NCBI RefSeq assembly: GCF_021391395.1 | Contig: NZ_CP090059.1 | Coordinates: 1,907,001-1,971,000, forward strand | Reading direction: 5' to 3' | From: Sphingomonas cannabina | Lineage (GTDB): Bacteria > Pseudomonadota > Alphaproteobacteria > Sphingomonadales > Sphingomonadaceae | DNA length: 64,000 bases | Shown here: positions 24,453 to 33,445 of the stretch, piece by piece | Layout of the letters: each line of letters starts with the position of its first letter | Position numbering within the stretch: position 1 is the stretch's first letter | The notes under the pieces: generated by a model | What the model was told of the DNA's origin: nothing | Database searches by the model: none | The model's input: the letters and a program-made list of their open reading frames with translations, nothing else | Position numbers and translations under genes: made by a program

Positions 24453-26480
24453 TCACTGCGCCCCCGTCTTCCCCGTCCACTTGCCAAGCCAGCCGAGCAC
24501 TTCGCGGTACCATTGCCGGCTGTTCCTCGGCTTCAGCACCCAATGGTTCTCGTCCGGGAACACCACCAGCCGCGAGGGGATGTCGCGGCGCTGGAGTGCG
24601 GTGAAGCTGGCGATGCCCTGCGTATACGGGATGCGGAAGTCCTTCTCGCCGGTCACCACCAGCATCGGCGTCTTCCACTTGGCGACGTGATTGACGGGGT
24701 TCCATTTCTCGAAGGCCTCGGGGTCCTCGAAGTAAGCCTTGCCGCCGTGCTCCCACTCGTCGAACCACAGCTCCTCGGTCTCATAGGCCATGGCGCGGGC
24801 GTCGAACACGCCGTCGTGCTGCACGATGCATTTGAACCGGTCGGGCCAGTTGCCCTCGATCCAGTTCATCATATAGCCGCCGTAGCTGGCGCCGAGCGCG
24901 CAGGCATTGTCGGCGTCGAGCCAGTCGAACCTGGCGGTCGCGGCGGCGAGGCCCTTCTGCAAATCCTCGAGCGGCCAGCCGCCCCAGTTGTTGCGGATCG
25001 CGTCGGTGAAGGCCTGGCCGTAGCCGGTGCTCCCATGGAAATCGACCGCGACCAGGCCGTAGCCGGCGCCCGCGAACACCGCCGGATTCCAGCGATAGGA
25101 CCAGCTGTTGTTGCTCGATCCCTGCGGCCCGCCATGGACCATATAGGCGATCGGCACCTTGCCGGTGCTGCCGGCGGGTTTCACCGCATAGCCCCAGACG
25201 GTGTCGTTGTTGGCGCCGGTGAAGCTGAAGCGGGTGACGGCCGGCCAATCGACCCCGGCCAGCTTGTCGGCATTGACCGAGGTGAGGCGCTTCGGCGCGC
25301 CTTTCCCGCTCCACCAGTAGAAGTCGCCCGGCTCGACCAGGCTGTCGATCTGGAGCACCGCGCCGCCCGCGCTCGGCACCACGGCGGCGACATGGCCCTG
25401 CTGGGTCAGCCGGGTCACCTTGCCGGTCGCGCGGTCGACGGCGAATACCGGCACCTCCTGCGTGTCGTCGGCGGTCACGTAGAGCCGTTTGGAGTCCGGC
25501 GACCAGGCGATCGAGCTCACCGAACGGTCCCAGCCCTCGGTCAGCGCGCGCACCTCGCCGGTGGCGATGTTGCGCAGCATCAGCACCATGCGATCGGCTT
25601 CATAGGTCGGCCGCTTCATCGCCGCCCAGGCGAGCCATTTGCCGTCGGGCGACACCGCCGGGAGATTGTCGGTCGCGTCGTTGTCGGCGGTGAGATTGGT
25701 CGGCGGCGCCGATCCGTCCGCCGGGGCCGAGAAGACGTCGAGGTTCGTCGACGTCGGCTCGATCCGCCCCGCTTCGCGCAGCGCGAAATAGACGGTCCTG
25801 CCGTCCGGCGACCAGGCCAGCTCCTCGCCGCCGCCGAACGGCTTGGACGGCGTGTCGCCGATGAGCGTGCCGACGATCGGCGTGCCGTTGCCGCCGGTGA
25901 GCGGCACGACGAAGAGCTGCGAGCGCGTGCCGTCGGCCCATGTATCCCAATGGCGGACGAACAGCTGGTCATAGGTGCGGCCGGATCCCGCATTCGGGTC
26001 CTTCTTCTCCATCGGCGGCTCCAGGCTCGGTGCGCCCGGCTTGCGATCGGCCCAGACCAGCAGCTTGTCGCCGGTCGGCGCGAGCTTGAAGCCGCCGATC
26101 CCGCCCTTGAGCTGCGTGACCTGCCGTGCGCCGCCTGCCGACGCGAGCGCCCAGACATTGTCCTCGCCGCCCTTGTCCGACTGGAAGTAGAGCGTGCCGT
26201 CGGGGCCGAACTCGGGCGAGGTCTCGTTGACGTCGGCCTCGCCCAGGATCTTCTCGGGCCTGGCGCCCTTGGCCTTGAGGTCGAGCCGCCAGATGTCGAA
26301 GCGGCCGCGGTTGGCGGCGAGGTCGGTCTCGCGCTGCTGCCACACCAGCCAGCGGCCGTCCTTGGAGACGACGGGCGCGGAGACACGCGACAGCAGGGTC
26401 ACATCGTCGATGGTGAGCTGACGGGCGGTGGCGGGAGCGGCGATCAGGAGCCCGGCAAGGGCGAAGGTGAAGGTCTTCAT
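24453..26480 (-). CDS. S9 family peptidase (acylaminoacyl-peptidase/dipeptidyl peptidase type)
   Basis: The 675-residue protein has a signal peptide (MKTFTFALAGLLIAAPATAR). A WD/PD40-like beta-propeller follows with repeated SPDGK motifs (SPEFGPDGTLYFQS, AVSPDGKWLAWAAM). The C-terminal alpha/beta hydrolase carries the triad: nucleophile Ser in GASYGGYMMNW, Asp in VTGEKDFRIPY and His in PDENHWVL. It cleaves short peptides in the periplasm. ATG 26480 is chosen over an upstream frame extension because the signal peptide begins there. The chromosomal tRNA-Glu lies 109 bp upstream. Confidence 0.92.
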   Translation of the reverse strand: MKTFTFALAGLLIAAPATARQLTIDDVTLLSRVSAPVVSKDGRWLVWQQRETDLAANRGRFDIWRLDLKAKGARPEKILGEADVNETSPEFGPDGTLYFQSDKGGEDNVWALASAGGARQVTQLKGGIGGFKLAPTGDKLLVWADRKPGAPSLEPPMEKKDPNAGSGRTYDQLFVRHWDTWADGTRSQLFVVPLTGGNGTPIVGTLIGDTPSKPFGGGEELAWSPDGRTVYFALREAGRIEPTSTNLDVFSAPADGSAPPTNLTADNDATDNLPAVSPDGKWLAWAAMKRPTYEADRMVLMLRNIATGEVRALTEGWDRSVSSIAWSPDSKRLYVTADDTQEVPVFAVDRATGKVTRLTQQGHVAAVVPSAGGAVLQIDSLVEPGDFYWWSGKGAPKRLTSVNADKLAGVDWPAVTRFSFTGANNDTVWGYAVKPAGSTGKVPIAYMVHGGPQGSSNNSWSYRWNPAVFAGAGYGLVAVDFHGSTGYGQAFTDAIRNNWGGWPLEDLQKGLAAATARFDWLDADNACALGASYGGYMMNWIEGNWPDRFKCIVQHDGVFDARAMAYETEELWFDEWEHGGKAYFEDPEAFEKWNPVNHVAKWKTPMLVVTGEKDFRIPYTQGIASFTALQRRDIPSRLVVFPDENHWVLKPRNSRQWYREVLGWLGKWTGKTGAQ

Positions 26481-26589
26481 GGCGCGCGAGGTTAGCAGCG
26501 CGCGATTTGGGCGCAACGTTCCTGAGGGGCGATCAGCGCGCTTGACGTATCCGCCACCCCCCTCTAAGTGCGCCGCTCCGCTGAATCAC

Positions 26590-26665
26590 GGCCCCTTCGT
26601 CTAGCGGTCTAGGACGTCGCCCTCTCACGGCGAAAACACGGGTTCGAGTCCCGTAGGGGTCACCA
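26590..26665 (+). tRNA. tRNA-Glu (CTC)
   Basis: Seventy-six bases including a genome-encoded CCA. Acceptor GGCCCCT pairs with AGGGGTC. The anticodon loop is CTCTCAC on a TCGCC/GGCGA stem, giving anticodon CTC. The T-loop is GTTCGAGTC. Its 3' half is the left boundary of the genomic island, and the inserted element restores an intact tRNA. Confidence 0.95.
26622..26665 (+). repeat. attL (3' end of tRNA-Glu)
   Basis: A 44-bp segment beginning CTCTCACGGCGAAAACACGG and ending GGGGTCACCA, identical to 49281-49324. It covers the anticodon loop to CCA, a common tyrosine-recombinase target. Confidence 0.88.
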
Positions 26666-26710
26666 GCGATTTCAACGACTTAGCCGGTTATGCAGTTGCA
26701 AGAATTGCAA

Positions 26711-26740
26711 CTTACTGCAAATTTACTGCAAAACCGTAGC
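26711..26740 (+). repeat. Left arm-type repeat
   Basis: Thirty bases (CTTACTGCAAATTTACTGCA...CCGTAGC) match 49150-49179 in 28 positions, in the same orientation. They contain a tandem TTACTGCAA unit, and more TTGCAA copies lie just before. Likely integrase arm or excisionase sites. Confidence 0.5.
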
Positions 26741-27089
26741 TGGAAATCGGCGGATTTTCACGGATTGTTCCGGACCATTGGGAGCGTGCGCGGACGCCAC
26801 CTCGCACATGGGCTAAAGCCTGATTCGCGCCTTCAAGTCGGTCGTGCAGTCACCCAACGAAGGTTTCCGAAAGCGGTCATCAGAACAATCGCGCTGGAGT
26901 TCAACCGCGAGTTTCGACGAATGCTCGAAGGCGGCGCCTACCGGCAACAAATTGCCCGAGACGCACTCTTGAACTATTCCGCAGGCGTCACCATCTGGCC
27001 CACGAAGGCAAGTTTGCACCTTGCCAGCGAGATAGCCAAAGTGTGTTTCCGGTCACTCCTGACGGCTAATATTGGAAAAAACCGGGCTA

Positions 27090-27120
27090 GGGGCCGCTCT
27101 GGATCAGGGCGGCCCCTTTT
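27090..27120. terminator. Rho-independent terminator, possibly bidirectional
   Basis: GGGGCCGC (27090-27097) pairs with GCGGCCCC (27109-27116), followed by TTTT on the plus strand. On the minus strand the hairpin is followed closely by CGGTTTTTTCC, so it can end the DUF6602 transcript whose stop is at 27189. Confidence 0.65.
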
Positions 27121-27188
27121 CGTTGGGCGCTTGCCGCTCGTCCGCGCTTCGGCAACTTCAGGCTGCAGGATCGCTCTGATGGCACCCT

Positions 27189-28064
27189 TCACCGAAGCTC
27201 GCTGAATGGGATATCACCCAGGTGGGTTGCCGGCATTTTGGGAAAGGCCGTATATCCAGGCCGCCTGATATTGCGCCGGGTTTCATCGTAATAGACCGAT
27301 AGAATGCCCGACAGCAGGAACTGGAAGCCGTGGTGCAGGTGCTCCTCAGTCTGCTCCAAATAGCGGTATTTGGCCTTCTTGTTCTGCTCCGTGATCTTTT
27401 CCGGCGGCCTCGCTTTGAAGACGTGCCACCCCGATAGGTCACCGATGAAGCCGACCATGTCGTCGAAGGTGACAGGCGGCGTGTAGATCTCCTCCAGTTT
27501 TTGGAAGATCTGTTTTTCCTTGGCCACGGCGCTGTCGGCCAGCTCGGCGGCCGCGCCGACTAACGCCAGAAAGGGTCCGCGGCGCCGTTGCTCGGGTTTG
27601 CCCTGATCACAGCGGCAGATATGCGAGACATTCAGCAGGGCCTTACACTCCGCGGCGATGTCCGCGCCTCGAAGCTTCTTCTTGACGGACAGAACGGCTA
27701 CTACGCCCTCTGGCGGAACGATCACCGTGTCGCCCATACGCTGAAACACCGGATAGGTGCCCGTGTCATAAACGATGATGTCCAGCTGGCTTGAGTGCGC
27801 GTCCGTGTCCTTTGATCTGGCGCGGTCGTTCTTTCCGGTTTTTACGGCCGGCCGCAGTACGAAGCCGGTGAGAACCTCGAGATCTCTGGGCAGGTATTTC
27901 TGGAGATAGCTGCGTATCAAGACCTCAACGTAGCGGCCATCCTCGCCCCGATGCTCCGCCCCTTCCGTGACAGGGTGCGGCAGCAGCGTTTCAAATTGCC
28001 GGTACACGGCCAAGAGCGCGCTGACTTCCTGATTCCAGAATTCGCGGAGCCTCTGACCGTCCAT
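27189..28064 (-). CDS. DUF6602 domain protein (nuclease-like fold)
   Basis: The 291-residue protein matches DUF6602: GRYVEVLIRSYLQKYLPRDL, VLTGFVLRP, then SQLDIIVYDTGTYPVFQ (about 92-108) and VPPEGVVAVLSVKKK (about 116-130). The order Q-D-I-I-Y-D, E, V-K resembles a PD-(D/E)XK nuclease core, but the usual acidic residue before VK is serine here (SVK), so catalysis is doubtful. DUF6602 genes are common in defence islands, with no established function that I know. ATG 28064 is chosen because the upstream extension is not family-like. It is divergent from the SIR2 operon. Confidence 0.75.
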   Translation of the reverse strand: MDGQRLREFWNQEVSALLAVYRQFETLLPHPVTEGAEHRGEDGRYVEVLIRSYLQKYLPRDLEVLTGFVLRPAVKTGKNDRARSKDTDAHSSQLDIIVYDTGTYPVFQRMGDTVIVPPEGVVAVLSVKKKLRGADIAAECKALLNVSHICRCDQGKPEQRRRGPFLALVGAAAELADSAVAKEKQIFQKLEEIYTPPVTFDDMVGFIGDLSGWHVFKARPPEKITEQNKKAKYRYLEQTEEHLHHGFQFLLSGILSVYYDETRRNIRRPGYTAFPKMPATHLGDIPFSELR

Positions 28065-28556
28065 GGCGCCCTTTCTGCCTGACAAGCGTGGACCTGCAAC
28101 TACCCGCCGCGCAGGCCCCGGGCAATTGGACGATGCCAATGAACGGCAGGCACGGAGCGCGTGAGATCTGATTTTCAGATTTTACGGCAGCGCGGCTTGC
28201 GCGTGGCAGGATGTTCGGTGACGTGGTCTCAGGGCGCGAAGAGATGAATTCCGGTTTCAGAGGGGCGGTCTTTGACAGGAATCAGCGATGTCGCGCGAAA
28301 GCGAGCCCGTACGGATTCTTCTTGCAATATAGTAAACAAAACGGGAACATCTGAACGGACTCCCGTGCGAGCAGGTGCCTCGCGTCGAAACTATTGGGCT
28401 GGACACTAGATGGGCGGGCTTGCGGTTCAGGCAGAAAGATCAACAAGCGCACCTCGTGCAGGAAGAACACGCAGTTTTGCACACTGGACAAGGACAAGAC
28501 CTTGCTTAGTGTTGCCAAATAGATGCGAGCAAACCGCATGGGGGAGAATCTCAGCC
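28065..28556. other. Divergent intergenic region upstream of the SIR2 operon
   Basis: About 490 bases, less GC-rich than the flanks. It must hold promoters for DUF6602 (minus) and the SIR2 operon (plus). I see no certain sigma-70 pair and no RNA gene. GGGGAG at 28541-28546 serves the GTG start at 28557. Confidence 0.4.
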
Positions 28557-30314
28557 GTGGCGCTGGCGCCAACCGCCACTCAGATAACCGTCCGCGAAGT
28601 GATCGCCAGATTCGAGGCCGATTTCGCCGCAGTGGCGCGCGCTATCGAAAATGGCGAGTTCGCTTTATGGGTTGGTTCGGGGATATCGCGGCGCGCGCCG
28701 GATCTCGGAATACTGATCGCCCGCGCTATCGAATATCTGCGCGTGCGCGCGGTCGAGCCCGCGACCGCCGCTACCTATCTCCCCGCGCTCAGGGAAGCGG
28801 TCGAGTTGGGAGGTCAGGACCCCGCCGCGCTCGAGCACCGATTCACGGAACCCTTCGCGACCTGGCCCGAGCGCGGCGCGATCATCGATGGTGCGTGGAA
28901 CAATTATTCTCGGGTGTTGGACATCCGCGTTCCTGGGCAAGCAAACGACTTCATCCTGTGGAACGCGATAGACATTCGCGATGCCTTCGCGAACCCGGCG
29001 CCGCCCGCCGCGCAGCATTTGTGCATCGCGATCCTTATACTTGAGGGGGCGGTCCGCACCGTCGCGTCCGCCAACTGGGACGGGTTTATCGAGGCCGCAG
29101 TCGAACGGCTCAGCAACAGGCTGGCTGGCGTGCTGCAGGTCGTGGTCGATCCCAACCAGATGCGCGAGCCGCCGGGCAGGGCTCAGCTGCTCAAATTCCA
29201 CGGATGCATACGTTACGCAACGCAGGAACCACTCGTGTTCCGGCAATATCTGACCGGTAGCCGCACGCAGATCATGGAGTGGCCGGAAGCTGGACAATTC
29301 GCCGCCATGTGCAACGCGGTGGTCAATATCGCGACCAATCAGAAGGCGCTGGTACTCGGCCTGTCGATCCAGGACAATAATCTCCAAAGCGTCTTCTCGC
29401 GCGCGAAGCAGGTCAATCCATGGCCTTGGCCCTGCGCGCCGCAGGCTGCAGCGCATGTCTTCTGCGAAGACACGATCAAGCAGGGCCAGCGCGACGTCCT
29501 GCGCATCGTCTATGGCGACGCCTACAACGACAATGTCGACGATATCCATGCGAGTTCGCACTTGCGCGCGTGGGCCGAACAAGTGCTGATCGCGCTCGTT
29601 CTGAAGCTGCTGGCGGCGAAGCTTGTGGGCTTCATGACGTTGTTTCTCGACGACGCCGGCAAGAACCCGTTGGCCGTACCTCTAACCAACTCGCTGCACG
29701 CGCTTCGCGACGCGGTGGCAGACTTGGCAACGGTCGATCCTGCCGATGAGAGCCGCACCCGGGCCACGGTCGAAGGGATTGCGCTTTGGTCGCGCCTGTT
29801 GTCGATCTTCAGAACGGGCGCCCTTCCCGCCGCACCTGACGCCTATGAGGCGCTCAGCGCGCTCCCGCCCTATCTAGTCGCCGGGGACGCGAACGCGCAG
29901 GCAATGGGGCTTGGCCGCCTCGCGGTCGGGCTGGCCCTGCTGCAGCACGGCATAACCACGGGTCATTGGACGCTTGATGCACCGGCAGGCCCTGAGCCGG
30001 GCGCAGGCGCGCTGCGCGCGACAGCGACGCATCCGGGCGCAGTCGAACGACCGGTATTTCTCGTGAAATCGGCGACCGACGCGATCGCGCTGCAGAGCCA
30101 AGGTGCTTTCGTCAACGATAATGCTATCGTCGTTCATGGCGATGACGCTTGGCACAGGATGGTGAGCGCGACGGGGAGCGCGCGACGGGTCCGCAGCGCG
30201 CCCGGCCGGACCGGACATGTCGGAACCACGCATATCAGCCTCGGCTATCTGGTCGAACAGTGCGATAATGTGGATGCGCTGCAACAGGCGTTTGTCTCGG
30301 AGTTGATCCTGTGA
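28557..30314 (+). CDS. SIR2-like NADase-type protein, defence operon gene 1
   Basis: The 585-residue protein has the nucleotide-binding signature of SIR2-like proteins: FALWVGSGISRRAP (about 36-49), SANWDGFIEAAVERL (N173 and D175 equivalent to the conserved N-x-D), LLKFHGCI (His215) and LVLGLSIQDNNLQSVF. These residues suggest NAD+ binding and hydrolysis, the effector activity of many abortive-infection systems. The C-terminal 250 residues show no family I recognise. GTG 28557 is chosen for its GGGGAG site; the open frame reaches back to 28410. The stop overlaps the start of the next gene (GTGA), so the operon is translationally coupled. Confidence 0.75.
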   Translation: MALAPTATQITVREVIARFEADFAAVARAIENGEFALWVGSGISRRAPDLGILIARAIEYLRVRAVEPATAATYLPALREAVELGGQDPAALEHRFTEPFATWPERGAIIDGAWNNYSRVLDIRVPGQANDFILWNAIDIRDAFANPAPPAAQHLCIAILILEGAVRTVASANWDGFIEAAVERLSNRLAGVLQVVVDPNQMREPPGRAQLLKFHGCIRYATQEPLVFRQYLTGSRTQIMEWPEAGQFAAMCNAVVNIATNQKALVLGLSIQDNNLQSVFSRAKQVNPWPWPCAPQAAAHVFCEDTIKQGQRDVLRIVYGDAYNDNVDDIHASSHLRAWAEQVLIALVLKLLAAKLVGFMTLFLDDAGKNPLAVPLTNSLHALRDAVADLATVDPADESRTRATVEGIALWSRLLSIFRTGALPAAPDAYEALSALPPYLVAGDANAQAMGLGRLAVGLALLQHGITTGHWTLDAPAGPEPGAGALRATATHPGAVERPVFLVKSATDAIALQSQGAFVNDNAIVVHGDDAWHRMVSATGSARRVRSAPGRTGHVGTTHISLGYLVEQCDNVDALQQAFVSELIL

Positions 30315-30943
30315 GTGCGGCACCACTCGTTCACGCTATCCAGGAGCGGCTTCGCGAGGCCGGGTATCGTGACATCACGACGCCGTTCCGGATCGCAGGC
30401 GTCGAGTTTGCCTTCACTGCGGCCATGCGGGGCCATGAAGCGCGGGCGCTTGATCTCATCCTGCTGTTCGACACGACCACCGGCGATTTCGGCGACCGGG
30501 AAGCGGCGCGGGTGCGCCAGCGTGTCGAAGCGCTCAGCCGGGCGCTTGATGTCACGGGGTCGCGCTATGTCGTGACGGCGATCCTCGCGGGCGCGCTACT
30601 CGCAGAAACGGTGGAGGCGCTCGCCGAGACCTGCCGCGTGCTGCAGGTCGAAGGCGTCGCGATCGGTGCCGATGGCAAGCCAGCCGACGACGTGGCAATG
30701 CGGCAGCTAGAGGACCAGATTCGCGTGCTGCTCCCGCTGCGGCTTCCCGAAGGGACAGCCGAGAGCCAAGATGGAAACGGACCCGCGGTAGAGCAGCTGG
30801 TGCGCGCGCTGCCGGCGACCAACAAGGCGTTACTCAACGCGGTGATCATAGCGTCGGAACAGGGTGAGCAAGCCGTCACGGACGCGGCCGGGCTTGCCGT
30901 CGGCGCGCCGTTCCGCGGCGATGAGGGGGTGCAACCCTTATGA
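30311..30943 (+). CDS. Small middle-component protein, defence operon gene 2
   Basis: The 210-residue protein lies between a SIR2-like gene and an ABC ATPase gene, with 4-base overlaps at both ends (GTGA and ATGA). Segments FRIAGVEFAFTAAMRGHEAR, LDLILLFDTTTGDFGDREAA and VEALSRALDVTGSRYVVTAI suggest an alpha/beta fold with a conserved acidic strand (LLFDTT). The position and size match the middle components of three-component ABC-ATPase conflict systems (ABC-3C). I do not recognise the exact family. Role inferred: adaptor between the ATPase and its effector. Confidence 0.5.
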   Translation: MSAAPLVHAIQERLREAGYRDITTPFRIAGVEFAFTAAMRGHEARALDLILLFDTTTGDFGDREAARVRQRVEALSRALDVTGSRYVVTAILAGALLAETVEALAETCRVLQVEGVAIGADGKPADDVAMRQLEDQIRVLLPLRLPEGTAESQDGNGPAVEQLVRALPATNKALLNAVIIASEQGEQAVTDAAGLAVGAPFRGDEGVQPL

Positions 30944-33366
30944 CTGGGTCTATCCTCAGGGAACTCGACATCACCAACTTCCGGAGCATTCGCGGCCATG
31001 TCTATGCGCCGCTGGACGCCAAGGTCGTGCTCATTCATGGTGAGAATGGCGCGGGCAAGACGAGCCTGCTCTCAGCGATCGAGCTGGCGCTCACCGGCAG
31101 CGTGCAGTCCTTGCACCGGGCTGATGCCGGCTATGCAAAGCAGCTGTTGCATCGCTCGGCTACCAGCGGCAGCGTCCTGGTTAAGACGTCCGGCGAAGCG
31201 GGCGAGCAAAGCTTCGAGACACGGCTCGATGCCGGTGGCGCGACGGCGGTCGGAAAGCTCGAGCAGCGGCTCGCGGCATTCTTCAGCGAACGGGCCTATC
31301 TGCCCCAATCGCTACTCGGGCAGCTGCTGCAGATCTACCAGGAATCGGGCTCGGGCGCGGACTCTCCGCTCGCCAGGTTCGTCGGCAAGCTGCTCGGACT
31401 AGACCGGCTCGACGCCCTGGAAGCGGGGCTCAAGCCGCTGGTCGATATTCGCAACGTTCGCAAGGTTGTGGACGGCTGGAGTGGCGCCGAGACCGAAAAG
31501 ACACGGCTCGAACGGCTGCTCGAAGGCCAACGCAATACAAGAGCCACCGTTGCCGAGAGCCTGGCGGCGGAGTTCGAGCGGCTGAAGGCGATTGCGGTTC
31601 AGATTGCGCCCGACCTGGGTGCCGACGAAGCGGCGCTCGACGCACTGACCGCCGCACTCGAGGACAAGACCGATGAGACGGCGTTGGAAGCGCTTCTCGA
31701 TCAGGTGCGCCAGCTCGGCGCGATCAAACGCGAAATCGCCCAAGCGCAGGGAAGCGCCCAAGGAGCGGCGACGCTTCCCGATGCCGACGGCGCGGCGGCC
31801 GCCTATCAGCGGTGGGAGACCGGCGATGGCACCCGGGTCTCCGCAATGCGCATCCGGGTAGAGCAACTGCTGCCACAGGCATCACTGCCGGGCGACCTTG
31901 GCCGGTTCCCAGATGAGGCGCTCGTCCAGCTGCGCGCGGCGACCAAGGCCGTGTCCGACCGGGCAGCCCAGGCGCGCGTTGACAGCGCCCGCCGCGCGGC
32001 CGCGCAGTCAGAGCGCGATACGGCACTGGAGCAGCGCAACACGATCGATGCGGAAGTCGGCTCGATCTCTAGCGATTCCGGGAGCCTCGCCTCGGCGCTG
32101 GCCGAACTGGCCAGCTTCCTGAACGATGAGATCTGCCCCGTCTGCGACCGGAATTTCAGCGAGGAAGGCAAGGGCACGCTCGGCGAGCATGTCCACGCCA
32201 AGGTGCGGCGACTCTCTGGATCTGCCGAACGGTTGCTGGCGCTCGGCCGCTCGCGCAGCGAGGTGCAATTGAGTGTCGAACGGCTGGAGCGCGAGATCGA
32301 GGCGTTGACCTCGCGTATCCTCGATCCGAAGGCGCTGGCTGATCTCGATCGGCGGGCAGCCGATCTAGATGCCGCTGTCACGGAGCTGGAAGGCCTGGCG
32401 GATGCCTTTCGCGAAGGTGGCAGGCTGCGCGGTGAGGATGTGGTGGCGCGTCGGGCCGTCACCGAGGCACAATCGCGCACCGCGGCGCTGCTCGGCGCGC
32501 GGGAGACACTCGGGACGTTCGCACGTGCGCTCGGCGCGGCCGGGCCGGGCGAAGGCGAAACATTCGAGGCAGCGGCGGGGCGGCTTGAGCTTAGGCTCAT
32601 GGCCGAGAACAAGCGGCTCGGCGACCGCGTGACGATGCGCCGCGAGGGGCTGGAACGCGTCGCGTCGATCCGTACCGCCCTAGCGCGGCGCGCCGAGATC
32701 GACGCTGGCATTGGCAAGGACATGGCGGCGTGGCGCCGCGCCGACAGCGCGCTCACCCGGTCCCAGGCGCTCCGCGACGAAGGCATCGCCATTCGCAACG
32801 CCGTCGATCGGGTACGCTCGGCGATCATCCGGCGCGAATTCAACGACCGGCTGAATTTCTTGTGGCGCGATCTCTTCGTTCGGCTGGCACCGAGCGAACC
32901 ATTCGTCCCGGCTTTCCGCATTCCGCCATCGGGTACACAGCGGCTGCAGCCCAAGCTCATCACCGAGCATCGTTATGGCGGCGAGGCAGGCGGCACGCCG
33001 GGCGCGATGCTCAGCGCCGGCAATCTCAATACCGCTGCGCTGACGCTTTTCATCGCGCTACACCTGTCAGTGCCGAAGGAGCTGCCCTGGCTGATCCTCG
33101 ACGATCCCGTGCAGTCCATGGACGATGTCCATATCGCCCATTTCGCGGCGCTGCTCAGAACCCTATCGAAGGAGCATGGCCGCCAAGTGCTGATCGCGGT
33201 GCATGACCGGCAGCTGTTCGAATATCTCCGGCTGGAGCTCAGCCCCGCCTTCCCCGAGGACAGCCTATTGACGCTCGAGCTGTCGCGCAGTCAGCGACGC
33301 GACACCTTATGCAGCCATGAACGCTTTTCGTTCAAGGAAGAGACGGCACTGCTGGCGGCCGCCTAG
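30940..33366 (+). CDS. Rad50/SMC-like ABC ATPase, defence operon gene 3
   Basis: The 808-residue protein has the split ABC head of SMC-type ATPases. Walker A is GENGAGKT (34-41), after ITNFRSIRG. Two long coiled-coil arms are separated by a zinc-hook CPVC (399-402). The ABC signature LSAGN is at 691-695 and Walker B with D-loop is LILDDPVQSMDD (718-729), followed by an H-loop (VHDRQLFEY). The hook suggests dimerisation through zinc, as in Rad50. The start overlaps the upstream stop. In a SIR2-containing operon such an ATPase would be the sensor of foreign DNA ends or structures; this is inference. Confidence 0.88.
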   Translation: MTGSILRELDITNFRSIRGHVYAPLDAKVVLIHGENGAGKTSLLSAIELALTGSVQSLHRADAGYAKQLLHRSATSGSVLVKTSGEAGEQSFETRLDAGGATAVGKLEQRLAAFFSERAYLPQSLLGQLLQIYQESGSGADSPLARFVGKLLGLDRLDALEAGLKPLVDIRNVRKVVDGWSGAETEKTRLERLLEGQRNTRATVAESLAAEFERLKAIAVQIAPDLGADEAALDALTAALEDKTDETALEALLDQVRQLGAIKREIAQAQGSAQGAATLPDADGAAAAYQRWETGDGTRVSAMRIRVEQLLPQASLPGDLGRFPDEALVQLRAATKAVSDRAAQARVDSARRAAAQSERDTALEQRNTIDAEVGSISSDSGSLASALAELASFLNDEICPVCDRNFSEEGKGTLGEHVHAKVRRLSGSAERLLALGRSRSEVQLSVERLEREIEALTSRILDPKALADLDRRAADLDAAVTELEGLADAFREGGRLRGEDVVARRAVTEAQSRTAALLGARETLGTFARALGAAGPGEGETFEAAAGRLELRLMAENKRLGDRVTMRREGLERVASIRTALARRAEIDAGIGKDMAAWRRADSALTRSQALRDEGIAIRNAVDRVRSAIIRREFNDRLNFLWRDLFVRLAPSEPFVPAFRIPPSGTQRLQPKLITEHRYGGEAGGTPGAMLSAGNLNTAALTLFIALHLSVPKELPWLILDDPVQSMDDVHIAHFAALLRTLSKEHGRQVLIAVHDRQLFEYLRLELSPAFPEDSLLTLELSRSQRRDTLCSHERFSFKEETALLAAA

Positions 33367-33445
33367 CCGGGGATTAGGGAACGGTCGCAAATGATCCACA
33401 GGCAATCCGCGCCAAGCAGTAGGGAGTGCGACGGAGGGAGCCGGA

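Noticed and set aside
26690..27205. 171-residue frame right after attL
   Set aside because: It spans the arm-type repeat and a terminator hairpin, has no family resemblance and no convincing ribosome site.
28410..28556. Upstream extension of the SIR2-like protein
   Set aside because: Residues are not domain-like, and GTG 28557 has a well-spaced GGGGAG site.
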